NCBI RefSeq assembly: GCF_029714305.1
Contig: NZ_CP121647.1
Span: forward strand, 3,058,501-3,122,500
Length of the DNA: 64,000 nt
Direction: 5' to 3'
DNA from: Bradyrhizobium sp. CB3481
GTDB lineage: Bacteria; Pseudomonadota; Alphaproteobacteria; Rhizobiales; Xanthobacteraceae
Position 1 is the stretch's first letter; every line of letters begins with the position of its first letter. The notes under the pieces are model-generated. The model worked only from the letters and a program-made list of their open reading frames with translations. It was not told the DNA's origin and did not search any database. The position numbers and the translations under genes were made by a program. Shown here piece after piece: positions 1 through 10,914 of the stretch.

Positions 1-269
1 GCGTCGGAATTGACCAGCGCGGGCTCGGCGGCGAGCGCCTCGTTGACCTCGACCACCTCGCCCGAGATTGGCGCGTAGACGTCGCTAGCGGCCTTCACCG
101 ATTCGACGACCGCGGCGGCTTCGGCCTTCTTCAAGCTGCGGCCGACCTTGGGCAGGTCGACGAACACGACGTCGCCGAGCTGCGATTGCGCGTAGTCCGT
201 CACCCCGATGGTGGCGACATCGCCCTCGATGCGGATCCATTCGTGGTCGGAGGTGAACAGCGTCGTCAT
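1..269 (-). CDS. gcvH: Glycine cleavage system H protein (3' end outside window)
   Basis: Carries the aminomethyl group on a lipoyl-lysine between the P, T and L proteins of the glycine cleavage complex in the cytoplasm. The visible 89 residues begin [12 protein letters not shown] and contain the H-protein signatures [19 protein letters not shown] and [15 protein letters not shown], where the lysine of ESVKA is the lipoylation site. The C-terminal third lies beyond base 1. The ATG at 267-269 is 18 bases after the gcvT stop, so it is co-transcribed behind gcvT and should share the glycine riboswitch upstream. The family is clear; only the end is missing. Confidence 0.95.
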   Translation of the reverse strand, partial: MTTLFTSDHEWIRIEGDVATIGVTDYAQSQLGDVVFVDLPKVGRSLKKAEAAAVVESVKAASDVYAPISGEVVEVNEALAAEPALVNSD

Positions 270-287
270 GAAGTGGTCCTCTGTGAA

Positions 288-1433
288 TCAGCGTTTATAG
301 GTGTTGGGAACGAAGGGCATCGGCGCGACTTGCATCGGCAGGCGCTGGCCCCGCACTTCGGCGAATACTTTCGCGCCGCTCGTTGCGAGCGATGTCGGCA
401 GATAGCCCATCGCAACCGGTGCATTGAGGCTCGGCCCGAAGCCGCCGGAGGTGACGCGGCCGATAGCCTCGCTGGAAGTGCCGTCCGCAAACAGCAGCGC
501 GCCCTCGCGCACCGGCGCGCGGCCCTCGGCCCGCAGGCCGACGCGGCGGCGCGCGGCGCCTTTTTCGAACTGGGAAAGGATCTTGTCCGCGCCCGGGAAT
601 CCGCCGGCGCGGGCGCCGCCGCTACGGCGGCTTTTCTGCACCGACCACTCCAGCGCGCCCTCGACCGGCGTCGTCGTGCTGTCGATGTCGTGGCCGTAGA
701 GGCAGAGGCCGGCTTCGAGCCGCAGGCTGTCGCGGGCGCCGAGACCGATTGACAGGACATCAGGATTTTGCAGCAGCATCGTCACCAGCGCCTCGGCCTG
801 GGGGCCAGGCACCGAAATCTCAAAGCCGTCCTCGCCGGTATAGCCGGAGCGGGAGACGAAGCAGTCGAAGCCGGCGACCTTGCGCGGGCCGGCATCCATG
901 AATTTCATCGCGGTGACGTCGGCGCCAAGCCTTGCCAGTGCCGATTCGGCCTTTGGTCCCTGCAGCGCGACCAGCGCGCGGTCGCCGAGCGAATCGATGA
1001 TGCAGCTTTCGGAGAGATGCGCGCGCAAATGCGCCTCGTCCTCCTTCTTGCAGGCGGCGTTGACGACCAGAAACAGATGGTCGCCGAAATTCGCCACCAT
1101 CAGGTCGTCGAGCAGGCCGCCATCGTCATTGGTGAACTGGGCGTAGCGCTGCCGTCCCGGCGCCACAGCTACAATGTCCTGCGGCACCAGCCGCTCCAGC
1201 GCCTGCGCGGCATCCTCGACCCGCCCCGATTTGGCCCGCAGCGCGAGCTGACCCATGTGGGAGACGTCGAACAGACCGGCGGCGCTGCGGGTATGGAGGT
1301 GCTCCTTGAGTACGCCGGGCGCGAATTGCACCGGCATCTCGTAGCCGGCAAACGGAACCATCTTGCCGCCGCGCGCCACATGGAGCGCGTGCAATGGTGT
1401 GCGTTTCAGGGGGGAAGCGTCGCGTGCCAGCAT
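288..1433 (-). CDS. gcvT: Glycine cleavage system aminomethyltransferase (T protein)
   Basis: Transfers the methylene group from the H-protein aminomethyl-lipoate to tetrahydrofolate and releases ammonia. At 381 residues it has the usual family length. Recognisable stretches are the N-terminal PLHALHVARGGKMVPFAGYEMP, FDVSHMGQ, GYTGEDGFEI and ARDSLRLEAGLCLYGHD, which belong to the folate-binding GcvT fold. The start was placed at the ATG at 1431-1433, with GAGGG about 10 bases upstream; a GTG five codons earlier (1448) is possible but has a weaker ribosome site. It is the first gene of gcvT-gcvH on the minus strand and follows a tandem glycine riboswitch, so induction by glycine is expected. 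Confidence 0.96.
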   Translation of the reverse strand: MLARDASPLKRTPLHALHVARGGKMVPFAGYEMPVQFAPGVLKEHLHTRSAAGLFDVSHMGQLALRAKSGRVEDAAQALERLVPQDIVAVAPGRQRYAQFTNDDGGLLDDLMVANFGDHLFLVVNAACKKEDEAHLRAHLSESCIIDSLGDRALVALQGPKAESALARLGADVTAMKFMDAGPRKVAGFDCFVSRSGYTGEDGFEISVPGPQAEALVTMLLQNPDVLSIGLGARDSLRLEAGLCLYGHDIDSTTTPVEGALEWSVQKSRRSGGARAGGFPGADKILSQFEKGAARRRVGLRAEGRAPVREGALLFADGTSSEAIGRVTSGGFGPSLNAPVAMGYLPTSLATSGAKVFAEVRGQRLPMQVAPMPFVPNTYKR

Positions 1434-1448
1434 CGTCAAGGCCCTCAC

Positions 1449-1477
1449 GGGTTCCGGAGACCAGTCTCCGAAAACCC
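1449..1477 (-). promoter_or_regulatory. Hairpin between glycine riboswitch and gcvT start (expression platform candidate)
   Basis: Stem of GGGTT/AACCC then CGGAGAC/GTCTCCG with a two-base loop, lying between aptamer 2 and the gcvT ribosome site. No T-run follows it, so it does not look like an intrinsic terminator. It ends next to GTGAGGG, which contains the ribosome site, so a translation-level switch is plausible. The stem is seen; the function is inferred. Confidence 0.55.
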
Positions 1478-1486
1478 ATAGAAAGC

Positions 1487-1649
1487 CCCATCTGTCGCTG
1501 TGCCTGAGAGTATTATCCCGTCGGCGGACGCCCTGGGCATTTGGCCCGGCGTCTCTTTCCAGATGCTATTTCGTCACGCGGTCCGTTTGCCTGAGAGTTT
1601 CCGGGGCGGTTGCTCCTTCGGCGCCGGCGCTGAAGCCGATCTCTCCCGA
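1487..1649 (-). promoter_or_regulatory. Tandem glycine riboswitch upstream of gcvT
   Basis: Read on the minus strand, this leader has two aptamers in series. Aptamer 1 (about 1649 to 1585) opens with CGGGAGAGATCGGC and closes with the conserved ACTCTCAGGCAAA. Aptamer 2 (about 1568 to 1487) opens with AAAGAGACGCC and closes with ACTCTCAGGCAC followed by GACAGATGGGG. The paired GGGAGAGA / CTCTCAGGCAA signature is diagnostic of the glycine class, and the position before gcvT is its commonest one. Bases 1650-1866, between this leader and alaS, contain no gene and must hold the promoters of both divergent units; no clear -35/-10 was recognised. Confidence 0.95.
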
Positions 1650-1866
1650 CGTGACGTCTTAACAGATATGAGGGAAACACAGGCTTGCCAAGCCTGTCAA
1701 CGCAGGCGCAGCATTATCAACGGGAGTTGCGTGCCCATCTTGTGTGCTGCGGCAACCCTATGATCTGCCTGCACAGTTTCTGGACAGTGCAGGCGGCAAT
1801 GTCTAAAAGCGTTCCGCCGGAAGATTAAGGTTAGTTCCGACCTGGCCCGGCCCTTTTTCCGAGTGG

Positions 1867-4548
<2,682 letters not shown>

Positions 4549-4583
4549 CCGCGCGTTCTTGGGTTCAATGCACCTCGAGGAAG

Positions 4584-4616
4584 GATAACCTCACCCCGGT
4601 TGCGGGGGAGGTTATC
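4584..4616. terminator. Strong inverted repeat after alaS
   Basis: GATAACCTC, one unpaired base, CCCC, a six-base loop, then GGGG and GAGGTTATC: thirteen paired bases in a near-perfect stem. It lies 35 bases after the alaS stop. Only a short TT follows, so it may be a stabilising or factor-assisted 3' end rather than a classical intrinsic terminator. The arms are self-complementary, so it could act in both directions. Confidence 0.65.
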
Positions 4617-4815
4617 TTGGATAGCAAACTGCCAGGCAGGATGTAATCCTCGTGCCATCCATCGCGCCTGCAGACGTCCGAGCGACAGAATGGCTGACGC
4701 CCTTCATTCGTCACGCTGCGGCCTAGTTCATGGTGATGTTATAGCGCATCCACGTTAATCGAACCCTCGATGAACGCGACAGCCGACGTTTGGCGTTCGG
4801 GCGAGAGGTGCAGGG

Positions 4816-5160
4816 ATGACCCGGTGGATGATAAAGCCATCTCTATTTGCGTCGATGATCTTTGGCGCTTCGGTCTGCGTGGCGGCGGCGCAGGACGATA
4901 AGGTTTCGGTCGACATGATCGGAGTAGGGAGCATGAGTTGCGCTCACTGGCGATCCACGAAAGAGCGTGTGTTGGAGGGGACTGTCTGGATTCACGGTTT
5001 CTGGACAGGACTTAACTACGTCGCCGCGGCCAGTGGCCAAACACAGCCAAAAATCAGCATGTCCTCGATTGTTGCGGAAGTCGAAAAGGCGTGCGCGCGC
5101 AAGACATCACAGACGTTGGCCAGCGCCGTGTGGGCGACATATCTTGCGGCCACGAGATAG
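4816..5160 (+). CDS. Small exported protein, HdeA/Rap1a-like
   Basis: A 114-residue protein with a signal peptide (about 1-24, cleavage likely after SVCVAAA) and a mature part with two cysteines (SCAHW and KACAR) that could form a disulfide. The pattern WIHGFWTGLN near the middle, with a C-terminal helix around VEKACARKTSQTLASAVWATYL, resembles small periplasmic HdeA or Rap1a-like proteins, but this is a shape judgement and not a firm assignment. The ATG is preceded by GAGAGGTGCAGGG. It stands alone between alaS and an RlpA-like gene. Confidence 0.7.
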   Translation: MTRWMIKPSLFASMIFGASVCVAAAQDDKVSVDMIGVGSMSCAHWRSTKERVLEGTVWIHGFWTGLNYVAAASGQTQPKISMSSIVAEVEKACARKTSQTLASAVWATYLAATR

Positions 5161-5314
5161 GGCGCATCAAACAGGGCCGATACGGCCTTTTCTCCTGCAC
5201 TCAGACGATCCTGCTGCGCGGAATGCTGTGTGGCTTTGACGCTCTTACTGGAACTTAGAGGCTTGGGAAAAGTTGGCAGCACGCCAATGGAGCCTCGATC
5301 CTGGAAGAGTGACG

Positions 5315-5671
5315 ATGATCCGCCCGATCAGCGCCGTCCTGGCGCTCACATGTCTATCTGCGCCGGCATTCGCCGAAACCTGTATTGCTTCTCGCTATGG
5401 CTATAGTGGAGGCCGAACCGCTTCGGGAGAGCGGATGAATCCAAACGCGATGACTGCGGCGCATCGCGCCCGGCCATTCGGCTCCCACGTCACGGTCACC
5501 TCACATTCCAACGGGCGAAGCGTCACCGTTCGCATAAATGATCGCGGCCCGTTCGTGAAGGGAAGGTGCATAGACCTGTCGACTGGCGCGGCTCGTGTGC
5601 TTGGCTTAGCCGGGACTGCGAAGGTCTCCCTCGCTGAGATAGACAAGCACAAGTGGGAAGCTACCCCGTAA
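5315..5671 (+). CDS. RlpA-like double-psi beta-barrel lipoprotein/secreted protein
   Basis: A 118-residue exported protein: signal peptide about 1-20 (ending APAFAE), then one RlpA-type double-psi beta-barrel with ASRYGYSGGRTASGE, NAMTAAHRARPFGS, VRINDRGPFVKGRCIDLS and ARVLGL. The domain is the one found in septal-ring peptidoglycan lytic transglycosylases that cut glycan strands lacking stem peptides. It has no SPOR domain and no lipobox cysteine, so it is a minimal stand-alone version. The start was placed at ATG 5315 with GGAAGAG upstream; an upstream in-frame start at 5273 would spoil the signal peptide. Confidence 0.88.
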   Translation: MIRPISAVLALTCLSAPAFAETCIASRYGYSGGRTASGERMNPNAMTAAHRARPFGSHVTVTSHSNGRSVTVRINDRGPFVKGRCIDLSTGAARVLGLAGTAKVSLAEIDKHKWEATP

Positions 5672-5917
5672 GGGCTCAAGCCCCACGCAGCGGACGTGGT
5701 CTACGATTACGGGCGATGTCATTGCAGCCGCAATGACCCAATGCGGACCAGGAGTAGTGCAGTGCAGCGTTCTATTGCTCGACCTCTCGCTGGCAATTCG
5801 GCGTCAGAGCGCGCATAGTTGCGGTGTCACAATTCCGGATGGGTTCATCGGCGTTGATGATGTGGACTCTCCCGGTCAGCGCCGGCGATCTGCGGTTCGG
5901 ACAACCGAGGTCCCGCC

Positions 5918-6592
5918 ATGTCTGTCACGGCTTCCAGCGAAACACACCGTCAACACACCTTCAATTCTGCTGAAATGGGCGCCATCGCTCATTTGTATCG
6001 CGGCGAGGTCTACCGTTCGACGATCTGGCGAACGCGGCTCGACAACACGACCAACTGGGCGATCGTCACCATGGGCATCGCCCTCTCGACGACCTTCTCG
6101 AGCCCGGAGTCATCACCGCTGCCACTCCTGCTCGTGGGCCTGCTGATTGCCGTGTTTCTCGGCATGGAGGCGCGACGGTATCGCTACTTCAATGTCTGGC
6201 GCGCCCGAGCCCGGTGGATGGAGATGAATTTCTACGCGCCAATATTCACCGGTGAAGCCCGTGACGATAGCTGGCAGGTGATACTCGGCCACGACTACAC
6301 CGCGCCCCGCCACCACATTTCGTTTATCCGCGCGGCGGGACGACGGCTGCGCCGCAACTATGTCTGGATTCTCGCCGTCCAGGTGATTGCCTATTACGGC
6401 AAGATCGCAATTCATCCGACGCCGGCGTCCACCGTAGCGGAATTTGTCGATCGTGCCGCGGTCGGACCGATTCCCGGTTGGGTCGTTCTGATGATCGGGT
6501 TTGCCTACAATTTCGGCTGGCTGGCGTTCGCGCTTGGCACGATGTGGCTCGATGGGCGTGAACACCGGGGCGACAAGGTGGCGATGGGCTAG
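5918..6592 (+). CDS. DUF2270 integral membrane protein
   Basis: A 224-residue protein matching the uncharacterised DUF2270 family: an N-terminal cytoplasmic part with EMGAIAHLYRGEVYRSTIWRTRLD, two membrane segments around 50-80, a central charged region with RYRYFNVWRARARWMEMNFYAP, and two more membrane segments around 145-160 and 185-205. The biochemical role of the family is unknown. The start at ATG 5918 follows GAGGTCCCGCC. It is a single gene, followed by a dispersed palindromic repeat. The 246 bases upstream (5672-5917) carry no convincing gene. Confidence 0.88.
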   Translation: MSVTASSETHRQHTFNSAEMGAIAHLYRGEVYRSTIWRTRLDNTTNWAIVTMGIALSTTFSSPESSPLPLLLVGLLIAVFLGMEARRYRYFNVWRARARWMEMNFYAPIFTGEARDDSWQVILGHDYTAPRHHISFIRAAGRRLRRNYVWILAVQVIAYYGKIAIHPTPASTVAEFVDRAAVGPIPGWVVLMIGFAYNFGWLAFALGTMWLDGREHRGDKVAMG

Positions 6593-6655
6593 CAACAGCG
6601 CGGCGCTGTTGGGGTTGAGGTCCGGGGTCGCAATCAGAAACCGCTGTCGTGTCGT

Positions 6656-6739
6656 CGTCATTGCGAGGAGCGAAGCGACGAAGCAATCCATGCTTCCGCC
6701 TTTGGAAAAATGGATTGCTTCGCTGCGCTGGCAATGACG
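6656..6739. repeat. Dispersed palindromic repeat, family A
   Basis: Begins CGTCATTGCGAGGAGCGAAG and ends with the inverse, GCTGGCAATGACG, with inner arms GAAGCAATCCA / TGGATTGCTTC. Related copies lie at 7284-7426, 25843-25927 and 37563-37681. All sit between genes, as expected for a REP/RPE-like element. It separates the convergent DUF2270 and DUF3455 genes. Confidence 0.85.
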
Positions 6740-6749
6740 CAGATGGATT

Positions 6750-7256
6750 TCAGCCCTTGCGCAGGAAGACGTAGTCGGCCGAGTAGGGGACGCTTTCATA
6801 GCTGCCTGCCTTGTAGCAGGCGCTATTGAGCCTTCCACCCACCGTGTTGATCCGTTGCACGGTTGTCACCGCGCTGAGAACACCGTTGCCACGCCGGGAA
6901 GTGACGGTGAGCTTCAGCCAGGGAATGTCCATGGCGACCTGCCCCGGGGCGGTGCCGGCGACCTGGCCGACCACTGCGCTGCCGTCGCTGTACTCCCAGT
7001 TCGGTCCGGCATAATGGCGGCCGACCGTCTTGCCGTCCTGGAAAAGCGTCGCGATCGGCTCGCGAAATACCCAAGTCAGCGTGCCGTCGGGGCCGGTCTT
7101 GCATTCGTAGACCTGCGCGCCTTCGGCATGCAGCGTGAGCACGGCAGTTTCGCCCGGCGCCGCGATGGCCTCGGGAAGCGGTGTCTGGGCAGTCGCGCTG
7201 ACGAGCGACCCGGCCAGAAAGAAGACAGTGAGCGCGATGCGCTTGGTGAACGACAC
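6750..7256 (-). CDS. DUF3455 secreted protein
   Basis: A 168-residue protein with a clear signal peptide (about 1-23, ending VSATAQ). The body has the DUF3455 pattern: GAQVYECKTGPDGTLTWVF, PIATLFQDGKTVGRHYAGPNWEYSDGS and a C-terminal TVQRINTVGG. The role of the family is not established. One cysteine occurs in each half (YECK and SACYKAG), which may pair. It is flanked on both sides by family A repeats and lies downstream of icd on the same strand, about 195 bases away, so it is probably transcribed separately. Confidence 0.88.
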   Translation of the reverse strand: MSFTKRIALTVFFLAGSLVSATAQTPLPEAIAAPGETAVLTLHAEGAQVYECKTGPDGTLTWVFREPIATLFQDGKTVGRHYAGPNWEYSDGSAVVGQVAGTAPGQVAMDIPWLKLTVTSRRGNGVLSAVTTVQRINTVGGRLNSACYKAGSYESVPYSADYVFLRKG

Positions 7257-7283
7257 GGTGATGCTCCGTCGTTGTTATTGTCG

Positions 7284-7426
7284 GCATTGCGAGCAGCTCG
7301 CGACAAAATGCAACGCAATTTTGCGCGGAAGCGACGAAGCAATCCACCGACGCGAGGGTCCATGGATTGCTTCGCAAAGCCTGTCATCGGGTGGGCGTTC
7401 GCCCGACCCGTTGGCTCGCAACGGCG
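7284..7426. repeat. Dispersed palindromic repeat, family A, long degenerate copy
   Basis: Contains the family A core (GACGAAGCAATCCA and TGGATTGCTTCGC) plus the extension CCTGTCATCGGGTGGGCGTTCGCCCGACCCG. The same extension appears in the opposite orientation in the copy at 37563-37681, so the two long copies share a composite structure. It lies in the gap between icd and the DUF3455 gene. Confidence 0.7.
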
Positions 7427-7453
7427 AGGGTAGGATCTTCAGCGAAAGACGGC

Positions 7454-8668
7454 TTACGCCGCCATCGCCTTTTCGAGGTTGGCGGCAACCTTGTCGAGAA
7501 AGCCGGTCGTGGACAGCCAGCGCTGGTCGGCGCCGACCAAGAGCGCGAGGTCCTTGGTCATGTAGCCTTCCTCGACGGTCGAGACGCAGACCTTCTCCAG
7601 CGTGTCGGCGAACTTCGCGAGCTGCGGGTTGTTGTCCAGCTTGGCGCGGTGCGCGAGGCCGCGCGTCCAGGCGAAGATCGACGCGATCGAGTTGGTCGAG
7701 GTCTCCTTGCCCTTCTGGTGCTCGCGGTAGTGGCGGGTCACCGTGCCGTGCGCGGCTTCGGCTTCCACGGTCTTGCCGTCGGGCGTCAGCAGCACCGAGG
7801 TCATCAAGCCGAGCGAGCCGTAGCCCTGCGCGACCGTATCCGACTGCACGTCGCCGTCGTAGTTCTTGCACGCCCAGACATAGCCGCCGGACCACTTCAG
7901 GGCGGAGGCCACCATGTCGTCGATCAGACGGTGTTCATAGGTCAGGCGCTTGGCCTCGAATTCCTTCTTGAACTCGCGGTCGTAGATGTCCTGGAAGATG
8001 TCCTTGAAGCGGCCGTCATAGACCTTGAGGATCGTGTTCTTGGTCGAGAGATAGACGGGGTAGCCGCGCAGCAGGCCGTAATTGAAGGAGGCGCGGGCGA
8101 AGTCGATGATGGAATCGTCGAGGTTGTACATTCCCATCGCGACTCCGGAGTCGGGGGCCTTGAACACTTCCCTCTCGATCACGGTGCCGTCCTCGCCGAC
8201 GAATTTCATCGTTAACGTGCCCTTGCCGGGGAACCTAAAATCGGTGGCGCGGTACTGGTCGCCATAGGCGTGGCGGCCAATGATGATCGGCTTAGTCCAG
8301 CCGGGAACCAGGCGCGGCACGTTCTTGCAGATGATCGGCTCGCGGAAGATGCAGCCGCCGAGGATGTTGCGGATGGTGCCGTTCGGCGACTTCCACATCT
8401 CCTTGAGGCCGAACTCCTTCACCCGGGCCTCGTCCGGGGTGATGGTGGCGCATTTCACGCCGACGCCGACCTTCTTGATGGCGTTGGCGGCATCGATCGT
8501 GACCTGGTCGTTGGTCTGGTCGCGGTATTCCATTCCGAGGTCAAAATACAAAAGCTCGACATCCAGGAAGGGGGTGATCAGCTTGTCCTTGATGTACTGC
8601 CAGATGATCCGGGTCATCTCGTCGCCATCGAGTTCGACGACGGGGTTGGTCACCTTGATTTTTGCCAT
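7454..8668 (-). CDS. icd: NADP-dependent isocitrate dehydrogenase
   Basis: Oxidatively decarboxylates isocitrate to 2-oxoglutarate in the TCA cycle. The 404-residue protein belongs to the eukaryote-like homodimeric IDH subfamily usual in alphaproteobacteria. It opens with [23 protein letters not shown] and has the substrate loop [13 protein letters not shown], the metal-site region [10 protein letters not shown] and the cofactor segment [34 protein letters not shown] (seen across about residues 305-340). It is complete, with ATG 8668. The region upstream to 8879 has no gene. Confidence 0.97.
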   Translation of the reverse strand: MAKIKVTNPVVELDGDEMTRIIWQYIKDKLITPFLDVELLYFDLGMEYRDQTNDQVTIDAANAIKKVGVGVKCATITPDEARVKEFGLKEMWKSPNGTIRNILGGCIFREPIICKNVPRLVPGWTKPIIIGRHAYGDQYRATDFRFPGKGTLTMKFVGEDGTVIEREVFKAPDSGVAMGMYNLDDSIIDFARASFNYGLLRGYPVYLSTKNTILKVYDGRFKDIFQDIYDREFKKEFEAKRLTYEHRLIDDMVASALKWSGGYVWACKNYDGDVQSDTVAQGYGSLGLMTSVLLTPDGKTVEAEAAHGTVTRHYREHQKGKETSTNSIASIFAWTRGLAHRAKLDNNPQLAKFADTLEKVCVSTVEEGYMTKDLALLVGADQRWLSTTGFLDKVAANLEKAMAA

Positions 8669-8879
8669 GACGGAGGGGGCCTTTTTCGGAAAACCGCGCG
8701 TTTCGGGCGGGGGTGGGTGATTATAGGGGGCCTATAGCACCGCAAACCGGCCGGCGAAAGCTGGTGCGGGGCCCACTTTTAGCCCATCGTTCAGGCTCGG
8801 AATGCATGGGGGCCGCATGTCCCGGACGCGGTGCAGCGCTTCTGCAGCGCTGCAGCATCCGGGGGAACGCGGCCAGCGC

Positions 8880-10607
8880 CTAGAACGCCGTCTGGGTCGC
8901 CGTCCCCGCCACCACATACCAGGTCACGAACAGGCCGCAGATCAGGGCGCCCGGCAGGCTGGAGCCGGTCCGCCGCCAGGTGAAGGTCGCGATCACGGCG
9001 CAGATCGCGAGCAGCGGTATGAACTGGATGGCGACGATGGTCGAGAGCGGCACGAAGCCGGGGTCGGGCAGCGGATTGAATAGCGCTCCGGTGAGCCAGA
9101 GGATCAGGTACTGCCCGCCGACAAGCACAATGAAGCCGAGCGTCAGCGCCAAAATATTGGTCAGATAGAGCGCGCCCCGTGGCGCGGCCATGGTCGAGAA
9201 ATTGCGGTGCAGGACGTGCAGCGCGACGACGAAAAACGCCGTGAACGGCGCGAGATAGATCAGGAAGATCAAAAATTGCTTCGCGCTCATCAGCTTGACC
9301 GCGACGATCCAGAACCGGAAGTCGATCTTGAAGGCGAGGTCGGAAAGCCAGAGCGCGGCATAGCCGATCGCAACCGTCGCGATCGCGATCACGGCCGACG
9401 GCAGGACGATGCCGGCGCGGCTGGCGCGCTTCGGCGCAAACCGCATCAGGCCGAGTGTGATCAGGCCGTTGATGACCGCCCAGGCCAGGATCTGGTTGGT
9501 GATCCCCTGCGGCAGAACGGCGGAGGGTTTCAGGAATGTGCCGCCCAGTGCGAACGCCGGGTAATAGGTTAAGGCTGGGATAAAGGCCGACAGGATGAAG
9601 GCCGCGGTCCAGCGGCGTCCGGTCGTCGCCGCATGCTCGGGCATGGTGCCGTCGGCGATTTCAGGCAGCCGCAGGCGGGAATACATCGGCGCCTCCAGCA
9701 GCGCGTCGAAGGCGCCGATCAGGAGCGCCACAAAACCGATCAGCGCTATTCCCGTGCCGATCTCCTTACGGAACCAGATCTGGTCGCTGGCCGGGCGGGG
9801 CGTGCCGCCCTGCAGCGTCCTGGCGAACCAGTCGAGGCTGTAGCCGATCGCCTGGCGGGAGATGTGCTCGGCCGGATGGGTGATAGCAGGCGTGTAGAGC
9901 ACGCGCGCGGTGCCTTCCGCGATATCGCCGTAGAGCTTGCCCGGTTCCACCGGGCCTTGCGTGCCGAACACGGCCCACAGCTTTGGGCTGGCCGTGACGT
10001 CGCGGGCCTTTTCTATGCCCCACATCAGGACCGGGAATTCCTCATACTGGGCAAAGACCAGCGCCATGTTGCGCGGCCAGTTTGGCGTGCCCTCGGCGGC
10101 GAACGGCTTGCCGGTGGAGGAGCCCTCCAGCACGATCGATTTGTAATCGTTCGGCATCGCGGTTGCTGCCGTCAGCACGGTCCAACCACCCATCGAGTGG
10201 CCCTCGAGGCCGATATTGTTCTTGTCGACGATTTCGAGGCTGCGCAGGTAGGCGAGCCCATCGGGACCGCCAAAACCGTTCGCAAAGGCGGGCGGGTCGC
10301 TGTAGCCGTGGCCGGTCTGGTCGAGCGCCAGCACAACATAGCCGTGGCGGGCGAACTCGATGGCAAAGCCGTCTTGGGTCTCGCGCGAATTGATGTAACC
10401 GTGGACCGCGAGGATGCCGGGAGCGGGGATCTGGGGCGTCGCATTCGGCGGGACGTAGAGCAGGGCGCTCATCGTGTTGCCCTTGGCGCCCTTAAACCTG
10501 ACGTCCTCGATCCGGATGCCGCCGGCGGTCTGGGTGAAATGGGCGAGCACGCCGCCCAAGAGGATCAGGACCACGCCGACAATCGCCAACGACCACCTGC
10601 CGCGCAT
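8880..10607 (-). CDS. Alpha/beta hydrolase fused to a multi-pass membrane domain
   Basis: A 575-residue two-part protein. Residues about 1-25 are a membrane anchor. About 40-280 form an alpha/beta-hydrolase with the oxyanion-hole strand LAVHGYINS, DQTGHGYSDPP and the nucleophile elbow GHSMGG (Ser138); a late histidine in ITHPAEH is a candidate catalytic His. From about 290 to the end there are roughly seven or eight hydrophobic segments and no soluble domain. A secreted or periplasmic esterase/peptidase-like activity is inferred; the substrate is unknown. It is monocistronic and divergent from trmJ. Confidence 0.85.
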   Translation of the reverse strand: MRGRWSLAIVGVVLILLGGVLAHFTQTAGGIRIEDVRFKGAKGNTMSALLYVPPNATPQIPAPGILAVHGYINSRETQDGFAIEFARHGYVVLALDQTGHGYSDPPAFANGFGGPDGLAYLRSLEIVDKNNIGLEGHSMGGWTVLTAATAMPNDYKSIVLEGSSTGKPFAAEGTPNWPRNMALVFAQYEEFPVLMWGIEKARDVTASPKLWAVFGTQGPVEPGKLYGDIAEGTARVLYTPAITHPAEHISRQAIGYSLDWFARTLQGGTPRPASDQIWFRKEIGTGIALIGFVALLIGAFDALLEAPMYSRLRLPEIADGTMPEHAATTGRRWTAAFILSAFIPALTYYPAFALGGTFLKPSAVLPQGITNQILAWAVINGLITLGLMRFAPKRASRAGIVLPSAVIAIATVAIGYAALWLSDLAFKIDFRFWIVAVKLMSAKQFLIFLIYLAPFTAFFVVALHVLHRNFSTMAAPRGALYLTNILALTLGFIVLVGGQYLILWLTGALFNPLPDPGFVPLSTIVAIQFIPLLAICAVIATFTWRRTGSSLPGALICGLFVTWYVVAGTATQTAF

Positions 10608-10914
10608 GGACGCCTCCCCAAGAAATTCCCTCGCCGTTGAAACTCGGCTTTCGGGCTGGTTTGCAGCTTCACTTTGTTTGTGATTGTTAGCCTATCCGAA
10701 AGTCTAACGCCCGCAAACGGCGGTGCGGGACCTGGGCCGGCTTGAGGCTTTGAGCGAGCTTGCGGAGAGGCTAGTAAGCCGCGCAGCGGCTTTGCGAATT
10801 GGCGCTCCATCCGAAACGCGAGCCCTCCGATTTCTAATCGTCCGCGCGTGCGGCGCGGTCATGCTTCTTCAGAGGCTTAAATCAACTTCTGAAGCCGAAT
10901 CAGAAAGTGAAGGA
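10608..10914. other. Intergenic region between divergent hydrolase and trmJ
   Basis: 307 bases that should hold both promoters. I see no convincing gene; an in-frame extension of trmJ to 10723 or 10861 is open but does not look like the conserved protein. A small inverted repeat (CTTCAGA at 10867-10873, TCTGAAG at 10888-10894) would form a hairpin just ahead of the trmJ start. Confidence 0.5.

Noticed and set aside
4584-4616. Copy of one of the dispersed repeat families
   Set aside because: The arms do not match families A-D; treated as a terminator-like hairpin specific to alaS.
5733-6146. 137-codon frame ahead of and overlapping the DUF2270 gene
   Set aside because: No signal, domain or ribosome site; overlaps a well-supported gene in another frame.
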